From positions 68,892 through 132,891 of the forward strand of contig CAVTOR010000024.1 of NCBI GenBank assembly GCA_963736235.1: DNA of 64,000 bases. Reading direction: 5' to 3'. The position numbers and the translations under genes are program-made. The notes beneath the pieces are model-generated. The model was not told where the DNA came from, ran no database searches, and worked only from the letters and a program-made list of their open reading frames with translations. Below are positions 1 through 8,675 of the stretch, piece by piece (the first letter of the stretch is position 1; each line of letters opens with the position of its first letter). The stretch is from CAVORB01 sp963736235 (GTDB taxonomy: Bacteria; Pseudomonadota; Gammaproteobacteria; Chromatiales; Chromatiaceae).

Positions 1-1159
1 CCGAGCAGGCCGATCAGCGCGGGACTGGCCATGCCATGGTGCAGGCGATGCCGCACATGATGGACATGGATCGGGTGCTGGTCCTGTATGGAGATGTCCC
101 CTTGATCGCCACCAGCACCTTGCGGGGCATGGTGGAAGGGTCGGGGATCACCGATCTCGGCCTGCTGACGACCGTTCTCCCGGATCCGACCGGCTACGGC
201 CGTATCGTTCGCGACGACGCGGGTCGCGTAGTGCGGATCGTCGAGCAAAGAGACGCCAGCCAGGTTGAGCTCGATATCCACGAGGTCAATACCGGGTTCC
301 TGGTCGCGGACCGGTCGAGACTCGAGGATTGGCTTGCGCGCATCCGTAATGACAACGCCCAGGGAGAGTACTACCTGACCGATATCGTCCGCTTTGCCGC
401 TGACGACGGTGTCGATGTCTCGACGACCCAGCCCGGGTCCGTCGAGGAGGTTGCGGGAGTCAATGACCGCGTGCAACTGGCGGCCCTGGAACGCCACTAC
501 CAACTTACGCTGGCCGAGGAGTTGATGCGCGGGGGCATTAGCCTTGCGGACCCCGCTCGCCTCGATATCACGAGGTCATCTCGCCGCGGAGCCGGACGTG
601 AGCATCGACGTGAACGTGGTCATCGAGGGCGAGGTTCGTCTCGCCACGGGGGTGTCCATCGGCCCGAATTGCCTGCTCAAGGATTGTGCAATCGGTGCCG
701 GAACCCAGGTGTTCGCCAACTGTGTCATCGAGGGGGCGAGCGTGGGTAGCGATGCCCGCATCGGACCCTTCGCCCGGCTCCGCCCGGACGCCGAGGCTTG
801 CCGATGCGGTTCATGTCGGCAACTTCGTGGAGATCAAGAAATCCACGGTCGGCGAGGGCAGCAAGGTGAATCATCTCAGCTACATCGGCGATGCCCGCAT
901 CGGCGGCGGCGTCAACGTGGGCGCCGGCACTATCACCTGCAACTACGATGGCGCCAACAAGCACATTACCGAGATCGGCGACCGCGCGTTTATCGGCTCC
1001 AACACGGCCCTGGTGGCGCCGGTGACAGTCGGTGCCGGGGCCACGGTCGGCGCCGGCTCGGTCATTACCCGCGACGCCCCGGCAGACAAGCTGACCGTCG
1101 CCCGCGGGCGTCAGATCACGGTAGAGAATTGGCGGCGCCCGAAAACGAACCCGAAGTAG
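1..1159 (+). CDS. glmU: Bifunctional UDP-GlcNAc pyrophosphorylase / GlcN-1-P acetyltransferase, 5' partial, two frameshifts
   Basis: GlmU makes UDP-N-acetylglucosamine for peptidoglycan and LPS. The start lies before the window: the frame is already open at base 3 and reads EQADQRGTGHAM, the uridyltransferase-domain segment that precedes LYGDVPLI. The C-terminal half is a left-handed beta-helix acetyltransferase with hexapeptide repeats and the conserved stretch GAGTITCNYDGANK (about 920-960). The reading frame breaks twice. Near 571 one extra base separates PARLDI from RGHLAAEPD, and near 796 one extra G separates RPDAE from LADAVHVGNF. Both restore a canonical GlmU if one base is removed. 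glmS follows 37 bp downstream, so amino-sugar synthesis genes are clustered. As the gene is essential, I read the breaks as sequence errors. Family assignment is certain. Confidence 0.93.
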
Positions 1160-1196
1160 CGCCTTATTCCGTTCGCGTCTGCATTGAGGTCGAGTC

Positions 1197-3029
1197 ATGT
1201 GCGGCATCGTCGGTGGAATCTCGCAGCGAGACGTCGCCGCCATCCTGCTGGAAGGCCTGCGCCGGCTGGAGTACCGGGGCTACGACTCCGCGGGCATGGC
1301 GGTCCTGGCGGGCCCGCAGCGGCTTAGGCGTATGCGTACCCTCGGCAAGGTCGCGCGTCTCGCCGAGGAGATCGAGAAGGACCACCTCGCGGGCACCCTA
1401 GGCATCGCGCATACGCGATGGGCGACCCACGGCGAGCCCTCGGAGCAGAACGCCCACCCCCACATCTGCCGCGACCGCTGCGCCGTGGTCCACAACGGCA
1501 TCATCGAGAATCACGAGTCGTTGCGCGCCACCCAGACCGCGAGCGGTCACCGCTTCACCTCCGCCACCGACACGGAGGTCATCGTCCACGCCATCTACGA
1601 CGAGCTCGTAGACGGCAGAGACTTGCTGGAAGCGGTACGACGCACCGTCAACCGCCTCGAGGGTGCTTACGCCCTTGGAGTGATCGATACCCTCGATCCC
1701 GACCGGCTGGTGGCGACCCGGCATGGCAGCCCTTGGTGATCGGACTCGGCTTCGGCGAGAACTTCATCGCTTCGGACGTCTTTGCCCTGCTACCGGTCAC
1801 GCAGCGTTTCATCTTCCTCGAAGACGGGGACATCGCCGAGATCACGCGCGAAAGAGTCCTGATTTGGGACCGACGCGGTAACCCGGTCGATCGCCCGCTC
1901 AAGGAGTCCGGCCTGAGCGCGGATGCGGTCGAGCGCGGGGAATACCGCCACTACATGCTCAAGGAGATCTTCGAGCAGCCGCGGGCCATCGCCGACACCC
2001 TGGAAGGGCGTTTGTCGGGTAGGGCGCGTCCTGCCGGAGGCCTTCGGAAACGAAGCCCGCGACGTCCTAGCGCGAATCCGCTCGGTCCAGATCGTCGCCT
2101 GCGGCACCAGCTACCATGCCGGCCTCGTCGCCCGATACTGGATCGAATCCCTGACCGGAATTCCCTGCAACGTGGAGGTAGCCAGCGAGTATCGCTACCG
2201 CGGGCACGTGGTCCCGGAGGGATCCCTGTTCGTCACCATCTCGCAGTCAGGAGAGACCGCGGATACGCTGGCGGCGCTGCGTATGGCCAAGGACCTGGGC
2301 TATATCGGTACTCTCGCCATCTGCAACGTGCCCGAAAGCTCGCTGGTGCGGGAGTCGGACCTGGTGCTCCTGACCCACGCCGGTCCGGAGATCGGGGTTG
2401 CCTCGACCAAGGCCTTCACCACCCAACTCGTGTCCCTGCTGCTTCTGACCACCGTCATCGGCCGCGACAAGGGGTTCGCCCGGGAAACCGAGGAGCAGTT
2501 CGTCGCGCTGCTGCGCTCCCTGCCGGGAAAGATCGAGGAGGTTCTGGCCCTCGACGAACTCATCCAGGCCCTCGCCGAGCGCTTCGTGGAGAAACACCAC
2601 ACCCTGTTCCTCGGCCGTGGCGAGCATTACCCCATCGCCATGGAGGGCGCGCTCAAGCTCAAGGAGATCTCCTACATCCATGCCGAGGCCTATCCGGCCG
2701 GGGAGCTCAAGCACGGACCGCTTGCCCTCATCGACGAGGATATGCCGGTGGTGGCCGTGGCCCCCAACAACAGCCTCTTGGAAAAGCTCAAGTCCAACCT
2801 GCAGGAGGTGCGCGCCCGCGGCGGGGAGCTATTCGTGTTCGCCGACGACCGCATCTCCATGGTCCAGGAACCCGGCGTGACCGTCATCAAGGTCCCCCAG
2901 GTCGATGGCATCATCTCACCCCTGGTGTTCACCGTCCCGCTACAGCTCCTCGCCTACCACGTGGCGGTGCTGAAGGGCACCGACGTCGATCAGCCGCGGA
3001 ACCTGGCCAAGTCGGTAACGGTGGAATAA
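1197..3029 (+). CDS. glmS: Glutamine-fructose-6-phosphate aminotransferase (isomerising), two frameshifts
   Basis: GlmS converts fructose-6-P and glutamine to glucosamine-6-P, the first step toward UDP-GlcNAc. The N-terminus MCGIVGG supplies the nucleophile Cys2 of the Ntn glutaminase domain, followed by RRLEYRGYDSAG and the HTRWATHG motif. Two SIS domains follow, with CGTSYHAG, ISQSGETADT and the EAYPAGELKHGPLAL loop, and the protein ends in the conserved KSVTVE. The frame shifts near 1730-1732: three C where four would give SPLVIGLG. It shifts again near 2016-2024, where one extra base precedes GRVLPEAFG. With both repaired the protein is about 610 aa, the normal family length. The gene is presumably essential, so sequence error is the likely cause. 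Confidence 0.94.
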
Positions 3030-3184
3030 GCGCCCCGTCGCGTATACGGGACTGCCGGAGGGAAACCCAGTCGGTCGCTGCGCGCTCAGCCGGCACGCAC
3101 GCCTGTTTGCGCGATTTCCTACGAGACAGGGATTGGCGCTCGTCTATACTCTGCCCATATCCGACAAAAATAGAGGGACAAATC

Positions 3185-3823
3185 ATGCCGATCCCATTGA
3201 TCGCCGCCGCCGTTTCCGCCATTGGGCCGGTCCTGGCCAAGCACGGCATGGACATGTTGAGCGGTGTCTTTCGCGGCACCGTTGACAAGGGCACCCAGGA
3301 GATCGCGAATCTCATCGAGGAAAAGACCGGGATCGACATCAATGATGTCGCCGAGGACAAGCTCACGGACGACCAATGGGTACGCCTCAAGGAGTTCGAG
3401 CTGAAGCACCAGGAACAGATCCTCGCCCACCAGCAGGCTGCGGACGCCAAAGAGCTGGAGCGGGAGCGGATGCGCCACCAGGACCGTGCGAACGCACGGG
3501 AGATGCACAGAGAAGCGGTCCGTAGCGAGGACAAGTTCGTCCGGCGCTTCATTCACATTTATGCCCTGGTTATTACGATTCTCACCTTTGTCTTCATCTT
3601 CTACGCCGCCTTCATTCACAACTACGCCGAGGGCAAGGAGTCCATACGCATCATCGACACGGTGCTCGGTTTCCTGCTCGGTGTCTCGCTGTCGGCCATC
3701 ATCCAGTTCTTCTTCGGATCGAGTCAGGGCAGCGCGTCGAAGAACGACTACATCAGGACGCTCACCGACGACATGGTTGCGATGTCGTCCGGGCAGCGCG
3801 GGCGGGTCGAGGAGCGGCCATGA
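3185..3823 (+). CDS. Holin-like phage-type membrane protein
   Basis: A 212-aa protein. The N-terminal third contains an amphipathic start (MPIPLIAAAVSAIGP) and an acidic stretch. A strongly charged helical segment (roughly residues 65-115) is followed by two membrane segments, FIHIYALVITILTFVFIFY and VLGFLLGVSLSAIIQFFFG, and the signature-like FFFGSSQGSASK. This layout resembles phage / gene-transfer-agent 3TM holin-type proteins. The identification is by pattern, not by alignment. The ATG at 3185 is preceded by an AGAGGGA ribosome-binding site about 7 bases upstream. The stop overlaps the start of the endolysin gene (ATGA at 3820), so the two are translationally coupled and probably work together in wall lysis. 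No other phage gene adjoins. Confidence 0.6.
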   Translation: MPIPLIAAAVSAIGPVLAKHGMDMLSGVFRGTVDKGTQEIANLIEEKTGIDINDVAEDKLTDDQWVRLKEFELKHQEQILAHQQAADAKELERERMRHQDRANAREMHREAVRSEDKFVRRFIHIYALVITILTFVFIFYAAFIHNYAEGKESIRIIDTVLGFLLGVSLSAIIQFFFGSSQGSASKNDYIRTLTDDMVAMSSGQRGRVEERP

Positions 3824-5068
3824 GCTTAGAGCACCGGCAAGCCGCATTCCTCGTGTATCTCGGCGAGCTGCTGAAGAAGGCGGGCGAGCTGGGTTTTTTG
3901 GTCACTGGCGGTGAGCTTTACAGAACCACGGGACAGCAGGCCCTATACGTGCTGACCGGGCGCAGCAGCACCATGAAGAGCCAGCACCTCAAGCGCATGG
4001 CCATCGACCTGAATTTTTACCGCGAGCAGCCTGATGGCTCCCTTGAACTCGTCTACAGCGCCGATGCCTTGCGGCCCCTGGGCGAGTTCTGGGAGAGCCT
4101 GGACAGCGCCAATCGCTGGGGGGAACTGGGGGAGCTTCAAGGATATCCCGCATTTCGAGCGACTCGACGCTCCGGTCGCCCCGGCGCCGATGTCCGCGTC
4201 CGCCGGGACCAAGCCCTCCGCGGTCCCTGCCGCCGCGACAGCCCCGGAGATTCCCGGCGACCGCGGCATCGGCGCCATCGGCGCAGCTGTCGGGCCCAAG
4301 TGCATCAATCGCCGGGATGATACGGAGACCATCCAACGGTTGCTGAACTTCAGCGCCGAGCAGGGGCGAGTGAAGCTCGAGGCGCCCCTGAAGCCGGATG
4401 GCATCTATGGCACCAAGACCGCCAATGCGATTCTGGCCTTTCAGAGCCAGGTCCTGAATCAGGACGAGCCGGACGGGGAGGTCGGCCCGCGCAGCCTCAC
4501 GTTGCGCGCCTTGTGCGCGCCCCTTCCCGAACGCTGCGATGCCACGCTCCTCTCCCTGATTTATCTGCGGGCAGCGGACGACGCCATCGCGGAGCTCGCC
4601 CCGGGCATCCGCGAGACCATGGCCAAGCGCGCCATCGATACCCCCTTGCGCCAGGTCCACTTCATTGCCCAGGTCGGCCACGAGAGCGGCGAGCTGCGAT
4701 TTCGCGAAGAAATCGCCAGCGGAGCGGCTTACGAGGGGCGTCGCGACCTCGGCAACACGCGAAGAGGCGACGGCACGCGATTCAAGGGTCGCGGGCTGAT
4801 TCAGCTCACCGGACGCGCCAACTACACGGATTACGCGAGGGGCGTCGACCGGGAGCAGGAGATCCTCCAAAATCCCGAGATCGTCGCGATCGACCCCGGC
4901 CTATGTGTGGACGTGGCGGGCTGGTACTGGGAAAAGCGCAAGATCAATGCGCTGGCGGACCGGGACGACCTGATTGCGGTCACGAAGCGCATCAACGGCG
5001 GAACCAATGGACTCGATGACCGCCGGAGATTGCTGGTGCGCGCTAAGGCCTTGTACGGCCTCGCCTGA
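3820..5068 (+). CDS. Modular endolysin: M15-type peptidase + PG-binding + GH19 chitinase/lysozyme, one frameshift
   Basis: Three modules can be seen. Residues about 1-110 form an M15-type D-Ala-D-Ala/L-Ala-D-Glu peptidase with SQHLKRMAIDLNFY (zinc-ligand S-x-H and D-x-N pattern) and, after a frame break, GSFKDIPHFE. A linker leads to a peptidoglycan-binding-like domain around PDGIYGTKTANAILAFQ. The C-terminus is GH19-like, with FIAQVGHESGELRF (catalytic Glu region), FKGRGLIQLTGRANY and ITKRINGG-type elements (here VTKRINGGTNGLDDR). The break lies in a run of six G at 4118-4123, where adding or removing G restores NRWG-NWGSFKD. With two catalytic domains it could cut both peptide and glycan bonds. 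It is coupled to the holin-like gene just upstream. The family calls are strong; the cellular role is inferred. Confidence 0.82.
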
Positions 5069-5156
5069 GAACCGGCGGGAATAGTCACGCTTGGATGGGG
5101 GACGCCGCGCGTCCCGTCGGCAACGGGATTTGGCGTATACCAGACCCGCCACTCGA

Positions 5157-5564
5157 TCAGTAGGTCAGCATTTTCGGCAGCTCCTTCGCCTGTCGCACCC
5201 AGTCCTCAACCGCCGCAGCGGTGGGTGGCCGCTCGGTGAGCTTCTTCTGTTCGTTGGTTTCCAGGATCTTGGCGTGCAGATTGTCGGGGCGGCGGGTGGC
5301 CAGCTCCTTGACCGTGTCCACGCCGGCCTTTTCGAGCAGATCGGAGTACACGCCTGAGACGCCTTTCACCCGGGCTAGATCGGCTCGGTTGCAGAGCTCC
5401 AGCACCACTCGGGCGTCGCAACCACAGTGGGCGGCCAACTCCTTGCGCTGAGCCGGGGACCCGCCGGCGGCGAGCAGCTTATCGTTGTCCGTGATGACTT
5501 TCTCCTTCAACTTGGCCACGATGGCGTCGGTAGCCCCCTTCAGGTCCTTCAATGCAGTGGTCAT
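5157..5564 (-). CDS. DUF4332-type helix-hairpin-helix protein
   Basis: A 135-aa protein starting MTTALKDLKG. I chose the ATG at 5564 because GAGGAG sits just upstream; the open frame extends further but that part is not protein-like. The helical domain contains CGCDARVVLELCNRADLARVKGVSGVYSDLLEKAG, arranged in two stretches typical of DUF4332 proteins: a helix-hairpin-helix fold like the one used for DNA or protein contacts in DNA polymerase beta and RuvA. Three cysteines lie close together in the middle. It is convergent with the endolysin and divergent from the next TPR gene. The molecular function of the family is not known to me. Confidence 0.6.
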   Translation of the reverse strand: MTTALKDLKGATDAIVAKLKEKVITDNDKLLAAGGSPAQRKELAAHCGCDARVVLELCNRADLARVKGVSGVYSDLLEKAGVDTVKELATRRPDNLHAKILETNEQKKLTERPPTAAAVEDWVRQAKELPKMLTY

Positions 5565-5825
5565 GGATGGATCTCCTCTGATGCGCCGGTTTGGGTGGTT
5601 TTGTCGTCGTGAGCGGGTTTCCGATTCCTCGTGATCGGACCCGAGCTCCATGGATGGTATGCGATTTCCACGAGCCAAGGGAGATGTCGGGTGTGCTCCG
5701 CTGCAAATGCCGATGCTGGTGGAATGCGCCTCCGCGGCTTTTTGACAAGCCCCGCCTTCGCTTCTAGCATCCGGGCCAGTCGCGTTGCGATTGATTATTG
5801 TCTATTCGAAAGCGAGCCAGAACCT

Positions 5826-6407
5826 ATGCCGAAGATTTCCCCCCTTCATTGGGTCATTCTTGTCGTGTTCCTCGCCTTCTACGGCTTCGCCGTGTTTGCC
5901 TTCACCCGCGACTACTATGTGCGGAACCCGCCGCGCGCCGCTGTGCCATCCGCGCAGGCACCCCACGATATGCCGCGGACGCCTACCTGGATCCAACGTC
6001 AGATGCAGGACGGCGCCGACGCGGCCCCGATCGTGCCGACCGGAGACAATACGGTGCGGCTCAATCAGCAAGGGGACCAGTTGTTCGCTCAAAAGCGTTA
6101 CGCGGACGCGATTCCATTCTATGAAAGGGTGCTGGAGCTCGATCCCGGCGATCTCGACGCCCACAATGATCTCGGCCTGGCGCTGCATTACACGGGTCAG
6201 TCACCCCAGGCATTGGAGATCTTGAAAGCGGGCGCGGAGAAGGGGCCGGAGTTCCAACGCATCTGGCTGACCTTGGGCTACGTGTACGCGAACTCCGGGG
6301 ACGCGACTGGTGCGAGGTCGGCCCTGGAAAAGGCGCGCGCGCTGAATCCGGACAACGGTGTCGGGCAAGAGGCGGCCCGGCTGCTGGGGTTGTTGGAGGA
6401 AGAGTAA
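5826..6407 (+). CDS. Membrane-anchored TPR protein
   Basis: A 193-aa protein. Residues about 7-26 (LHWVILVVFLAFYGFAVFAF) form a single N-terminal membrane anchor. After a Pro-rich linker, residues about 75-185 hold three tetratricopeptide repeats (for example GDQLFAQKRYADAIPFYERV, then AHNDLGLALHYTGQ, then WLTLGYVYANSGD). It probably faces the periplasm and acts as a protein-interaction scaffold. The ATG at 5826 was chosen because the anchor begins immediately after it and upstream residues in the frame lack protein character. The ribosome-binding site is weak. No partner is evident from the neighbours. Confidence 0.7.
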   Translation: MPKISPLHWVILVVFLAFYGFAVFAFTRDYYVRNPPRAAVPSAQAPHDMPRTPTWIQRQMQDGADAAPIVPTGDNTVRLNQQGDQLFAQKRYADAIPFYERVLELDPGDLDAHNDLGLALHYTGQSPQALEILKAGAEKGPEFQRIWLTLGYVYANSGDATGARSALEKARALNPDNGVGQEAARLLGLLEEE

Positions 6408-6442
6408 GGCGATTCCCCAAGTCCGCGTTTCACCGCGGCGAG

Positions 6443-7039
6443 CTACCCGTCGCCGCGCTTGGCCAAGGCGACCGTGTAATGAGCCCCTTGCTTTAGCTTG
6501 TCGTAATTGCCAAAGACCTCCGCCAGATTGCGCTTCATGAACTGCCGCAACCCGTTGATGGTCACGACGTAGAGGCGCCCGCCCGGGCGCAGGCGGGCGT
6601 GAGCGTCGTGGAGGTAGAGCGAGAGCATCTCCTTGCCCACCTTGGCCGGGATGTTGCTTGCGATGAGGTCGAAGCGCAGGGCGGGATCGATTTGGTCGAG
6701 GCCGTTACTGAGCAGCGCCGTGGCGTTCGTGATCCCGTTGCGCTGCGCATTGCGTCTGCTGAACTCCACGGCCACGAAGTCCTTGTCCACCATCAGGGTT
6801 CGGCCTCGGGGCGCCAAGGCGGCGAGAGTCAGGCCGACGGGCCCGTAGCCGCAGCCCAGGTCGAGACAGTCGTCTTCGGGTCCCACGGCGACGAGTTGTA
6901 GCAGCAGCCGCGTGCCCTCGTCGATCTCCCGCGGCGAGAACAGGCCCCAGGTGCTGTGGAACTGGAAGGTGCGCCCGCGCAACTCCGCGGAGAAGACAAT
7001 GTCCGCGCGTAGCTGGTCGAGTTGTTGTCTGGTCAGCAT
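6443..7039 (-). CDS. Class I SAM-dependent methyltransferase, RsmC/MTS-like
   Basis: A 198-aa protein with the SAM-binding loop LDLGCGYGPVGLTLA (motif I), an acidic motif II (TLMVDKDFVAVEFSRRNA) and SNIPAKVGKE in place of the usual NPP(F/Y) catalytic motif IV. The architecture (SPREIDEGTRLLL before motif I) is that of the methyltransferase-small (MTS) domain shared by RsmC and RlmG. The substrate is probably nucleic acid, but the NIPA motif is shared with several MTS members and does not settle it. I chose the ATG at 7039 over the first start at 7072 because MLTRQQLDQL begins the folded part. Convergent with the TPR gene. Confidence 0.72.
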   Translation of the reverse strand: MLTRQQLDQLRADIVFSAELRGRTFQFHSTWGLFSPREIDEGTRLLLQLVAVGPEDDCLDLGCGYGPVGLTLAALAPRGRTLMVDKDFVAVEFSRRNAQRNGITNATALLSNGLDQIDPALRFDLIASNIPAKVGKEMLSLYLHDAHARLRPGGRLYVVTINGLRQFMKRNLAEVFGNYDKLKQGAHYTVALAKRGDG

Positions 7040-7213
7040 CGATCGTGAACCTCGAAGGCGCCAATGACACAAAGAACCATCGGTGACGGAGATGGCGCGT
7101 CTCGTACGGGGCGGCGCCTCATCGCGCTGGACTAAGCTTCTTCAACATGACGGCGTTCGGGTCGCGCGTCCGCGCGGATCACGATTCTCGTCGATTACGG
7201 GCGGATCGAGAGC

Positions 7214-8392
7214 ATGGCGGATTTGGCAGGCAAGCTCAACATAGAGTTGACGCGCTCTGGCCCTGGGCTGGACGTGCGCTTGCGGTCCTCTCGCCCCGTT
7301 GCGGCGAGCCGGGTGTTCGTGGGCAAGGGGTTGGCAGAGACCGCGACCGGCCTGCCGGCCCTCTTCAGCATCTGCGCCATCGCGCAGGCCTGTGCCTGCA
7401 GCGCGGCTTGCGCGGCGGCGATGGCCGTTTCCGAGCGACCGCAGATCTTGCGTCTGCGCTCGTCGCTGGTCGATGCCGAGACAGTGAGGGAGCACCTTTG
7501 GCGCATGCTCCTGGACTGGCCGGGGTTCATCGGCGAGCCCCCGGACGCCCCGGCGATGGCGCGGGCGATGGGTGCCTTCAACCGTCTGCGTGGGGCGCTT
7601 GGGCAGAACGCGGGCCTCTTCCGCCCCGGTGTCGCCGGCATCGAGCCGGACCTGGTGGCCGCCCGGGAGGGACTCAACGAGTTGGTCGAGGTCACTGCTA
7701 GGGCGATCCTGGGAGCCATGCCCGACGACTGGCTGGCGCAAAACGAAACCGCCGACGACCTGATCGCCTGGTCGTGCAGCGGGGGCACACCTGCCGCCCG
7801 TTTGCTTCACGAACTCATGGCAAGGGGTTGGTCCGCCCTCGGTAGCAGCCGCATCCGGCCCCTGCCGGCGATCCCGTTTGCCGATCTCGAAACGCTGCTT
7901 GGCGGCGACCTCGCCGATGACTTCGTGGCCCAGCCGGCGTGGCAGGACGCTCCGGCGGAGACATCCCCCTATTCTCGAAACCGGGGAGATGCGGCCATCA
8001 CCGGCCTGTCCGCAAGGTTCGGCAACGGCCTGCTGCCGCGCTTTGCGGCGCAGTTGGTGGAAGTCGCCGCCCTGCAGCAACGGCTGCGAGCCTCCCTCGA
8101 CGCCGCAGAGGGAGCGGCGCCGTTCTCTGCCGCGTCCACCGGCAGAGGGGTTGGCATCGCCCAGGTCCAGGCGGCCCGCGGTCTGTTGATTCACCGTGTA
8201 GAGAGCGATGGTGAGCGGGTCCGTGACTATCGCATCCTTGCGCCTACCGAGTGGAATTTCCATCCCCGAGGGGTCGTGGCGCGGGGCCTGGCGGCGCTTG
8301 AGCCGTCGGCCGACACGACCCTTCGTCGCCAGGCCGGCCTGCTGGTGACTGCGGTTGACCCCTGTGTCGACTATGATGTGACCATTCTCTGA
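7214..8392 (+). CDS. hupK: HupK-type hydrogenase maturation protein (degenerate NiFe large-subunit homologue)
   Basis: A 392-aa protein just upstream of hypC. It keeps the outline of a NiFe-hydrogenase large subunit but lacks the metal ligands. The N-terminal region that would hold RxCxxC reads LPALFSICAIAQACACSAACAAA, and the C-terminal DPCxxCxxH motif is reduced to DPCVDYDVTIL, with the second Cys and the His gone. That pattern is known for HupK, which is thought to help assemble the Fe(CN)2CO group before transfer to the true subunit. The hypC-hypD-hypE context supports this. No hydrogenase structural gene occurs in the window. The ATG at 7214 begins a coherent product. Confidence 0.72.
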   Translation: MADLAGKLNIELTRSGPGLDVRLRSSRPVAASRVFVGKGLAETATGLPALFSICAIAQACACSAACAAAMAVSERPQILRLRSSLVDAETVREHLWRMLLDWPGFIGEPPDAPAMARAMGAFNRLRGALGQNAGLFRPGVAGIEPDLVAAREGLNELVEVTARAILGAMPDDWLAQNETADDLIAWSCSGGTPAARLLHELMARGWSALGSSRIRPLPAIPFADLETLLGGDLADDFVAQPAWQDAPAETSPYSRNRGDAAITGLSARFGNGLLPRFAAQLVEVAALQQRLRASLDAAEGAAPFSAASTGRGVGIAQVQAARGLLIHRVESDGERVRDYRILAPTEWNFHPRGVVARGLAALEPSADTTLRRQAGLLVTAVDPCVDYDVTIL

Positions 8393-8426
8393 TTTACCCG
8401 CCGGGAGGCGAAACGAGGCAAACGCG

Positions 8427-8675
8427 ATGTGTCTTGCGATTCCCGCTCAGGTAACCGCCATCGACGCGGTGGCAGATACGGCCACGGTCGCCCTCGGGGC
8501 GGTGAGTAAGCAGATATCCCTGGCGCTGGTGGACGACGTCGGCGTAGGCGACTTCGTGTTGGTGCACGTCGGCTACGCGCTGAACAAGCTGAGCTCCGAC
8601 GAGGCGGAGCGCACCTTGCAGCTCATCGGCGAGACCGCGGCTGTGGAGGAGCTCAAGCCGGAGGGTGCCGCGTGA
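8427..8675 (+). CDS. hypC: Hydrogenase assembly chaperone HypC
   Basis: An 82-aa protein with the invariant N-terminus MCLAIPAQV, whose Cys2 carries the Fe(CN)2CO fragment and docks to HypD and the hydrogenase large-subunit precursor. The OB-fold body contains DDVGVGDFVLVHVGYALNKL, the family hallmark. Its stop overlaps the GTG start of hypD by four bases (GTGA at 8672), so translation is coupled. Length and start match the family. Confidence 0.96.
   Translation: MCLAIPAQVTAIDAVADTATVALGAVSKQISLALVDDVGVGDFVLVHVGYALNKLSSDEAERTLQLIGETAAVEELKPEGAA

Noticed and set aside
1197..3029. Programmed frameshifting in glmS and glmU
   Set aside because: No slippery heptamer with downstream structure at the break points; removal or addition of one base restores normal proteins, so sequence error is simpler.
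3185..5068. Complete prophage
   Set aside because: Flanked by glmS and small chromosomal genes with no structural, replication or integrase genes and no att-like direct repeats that I could see.
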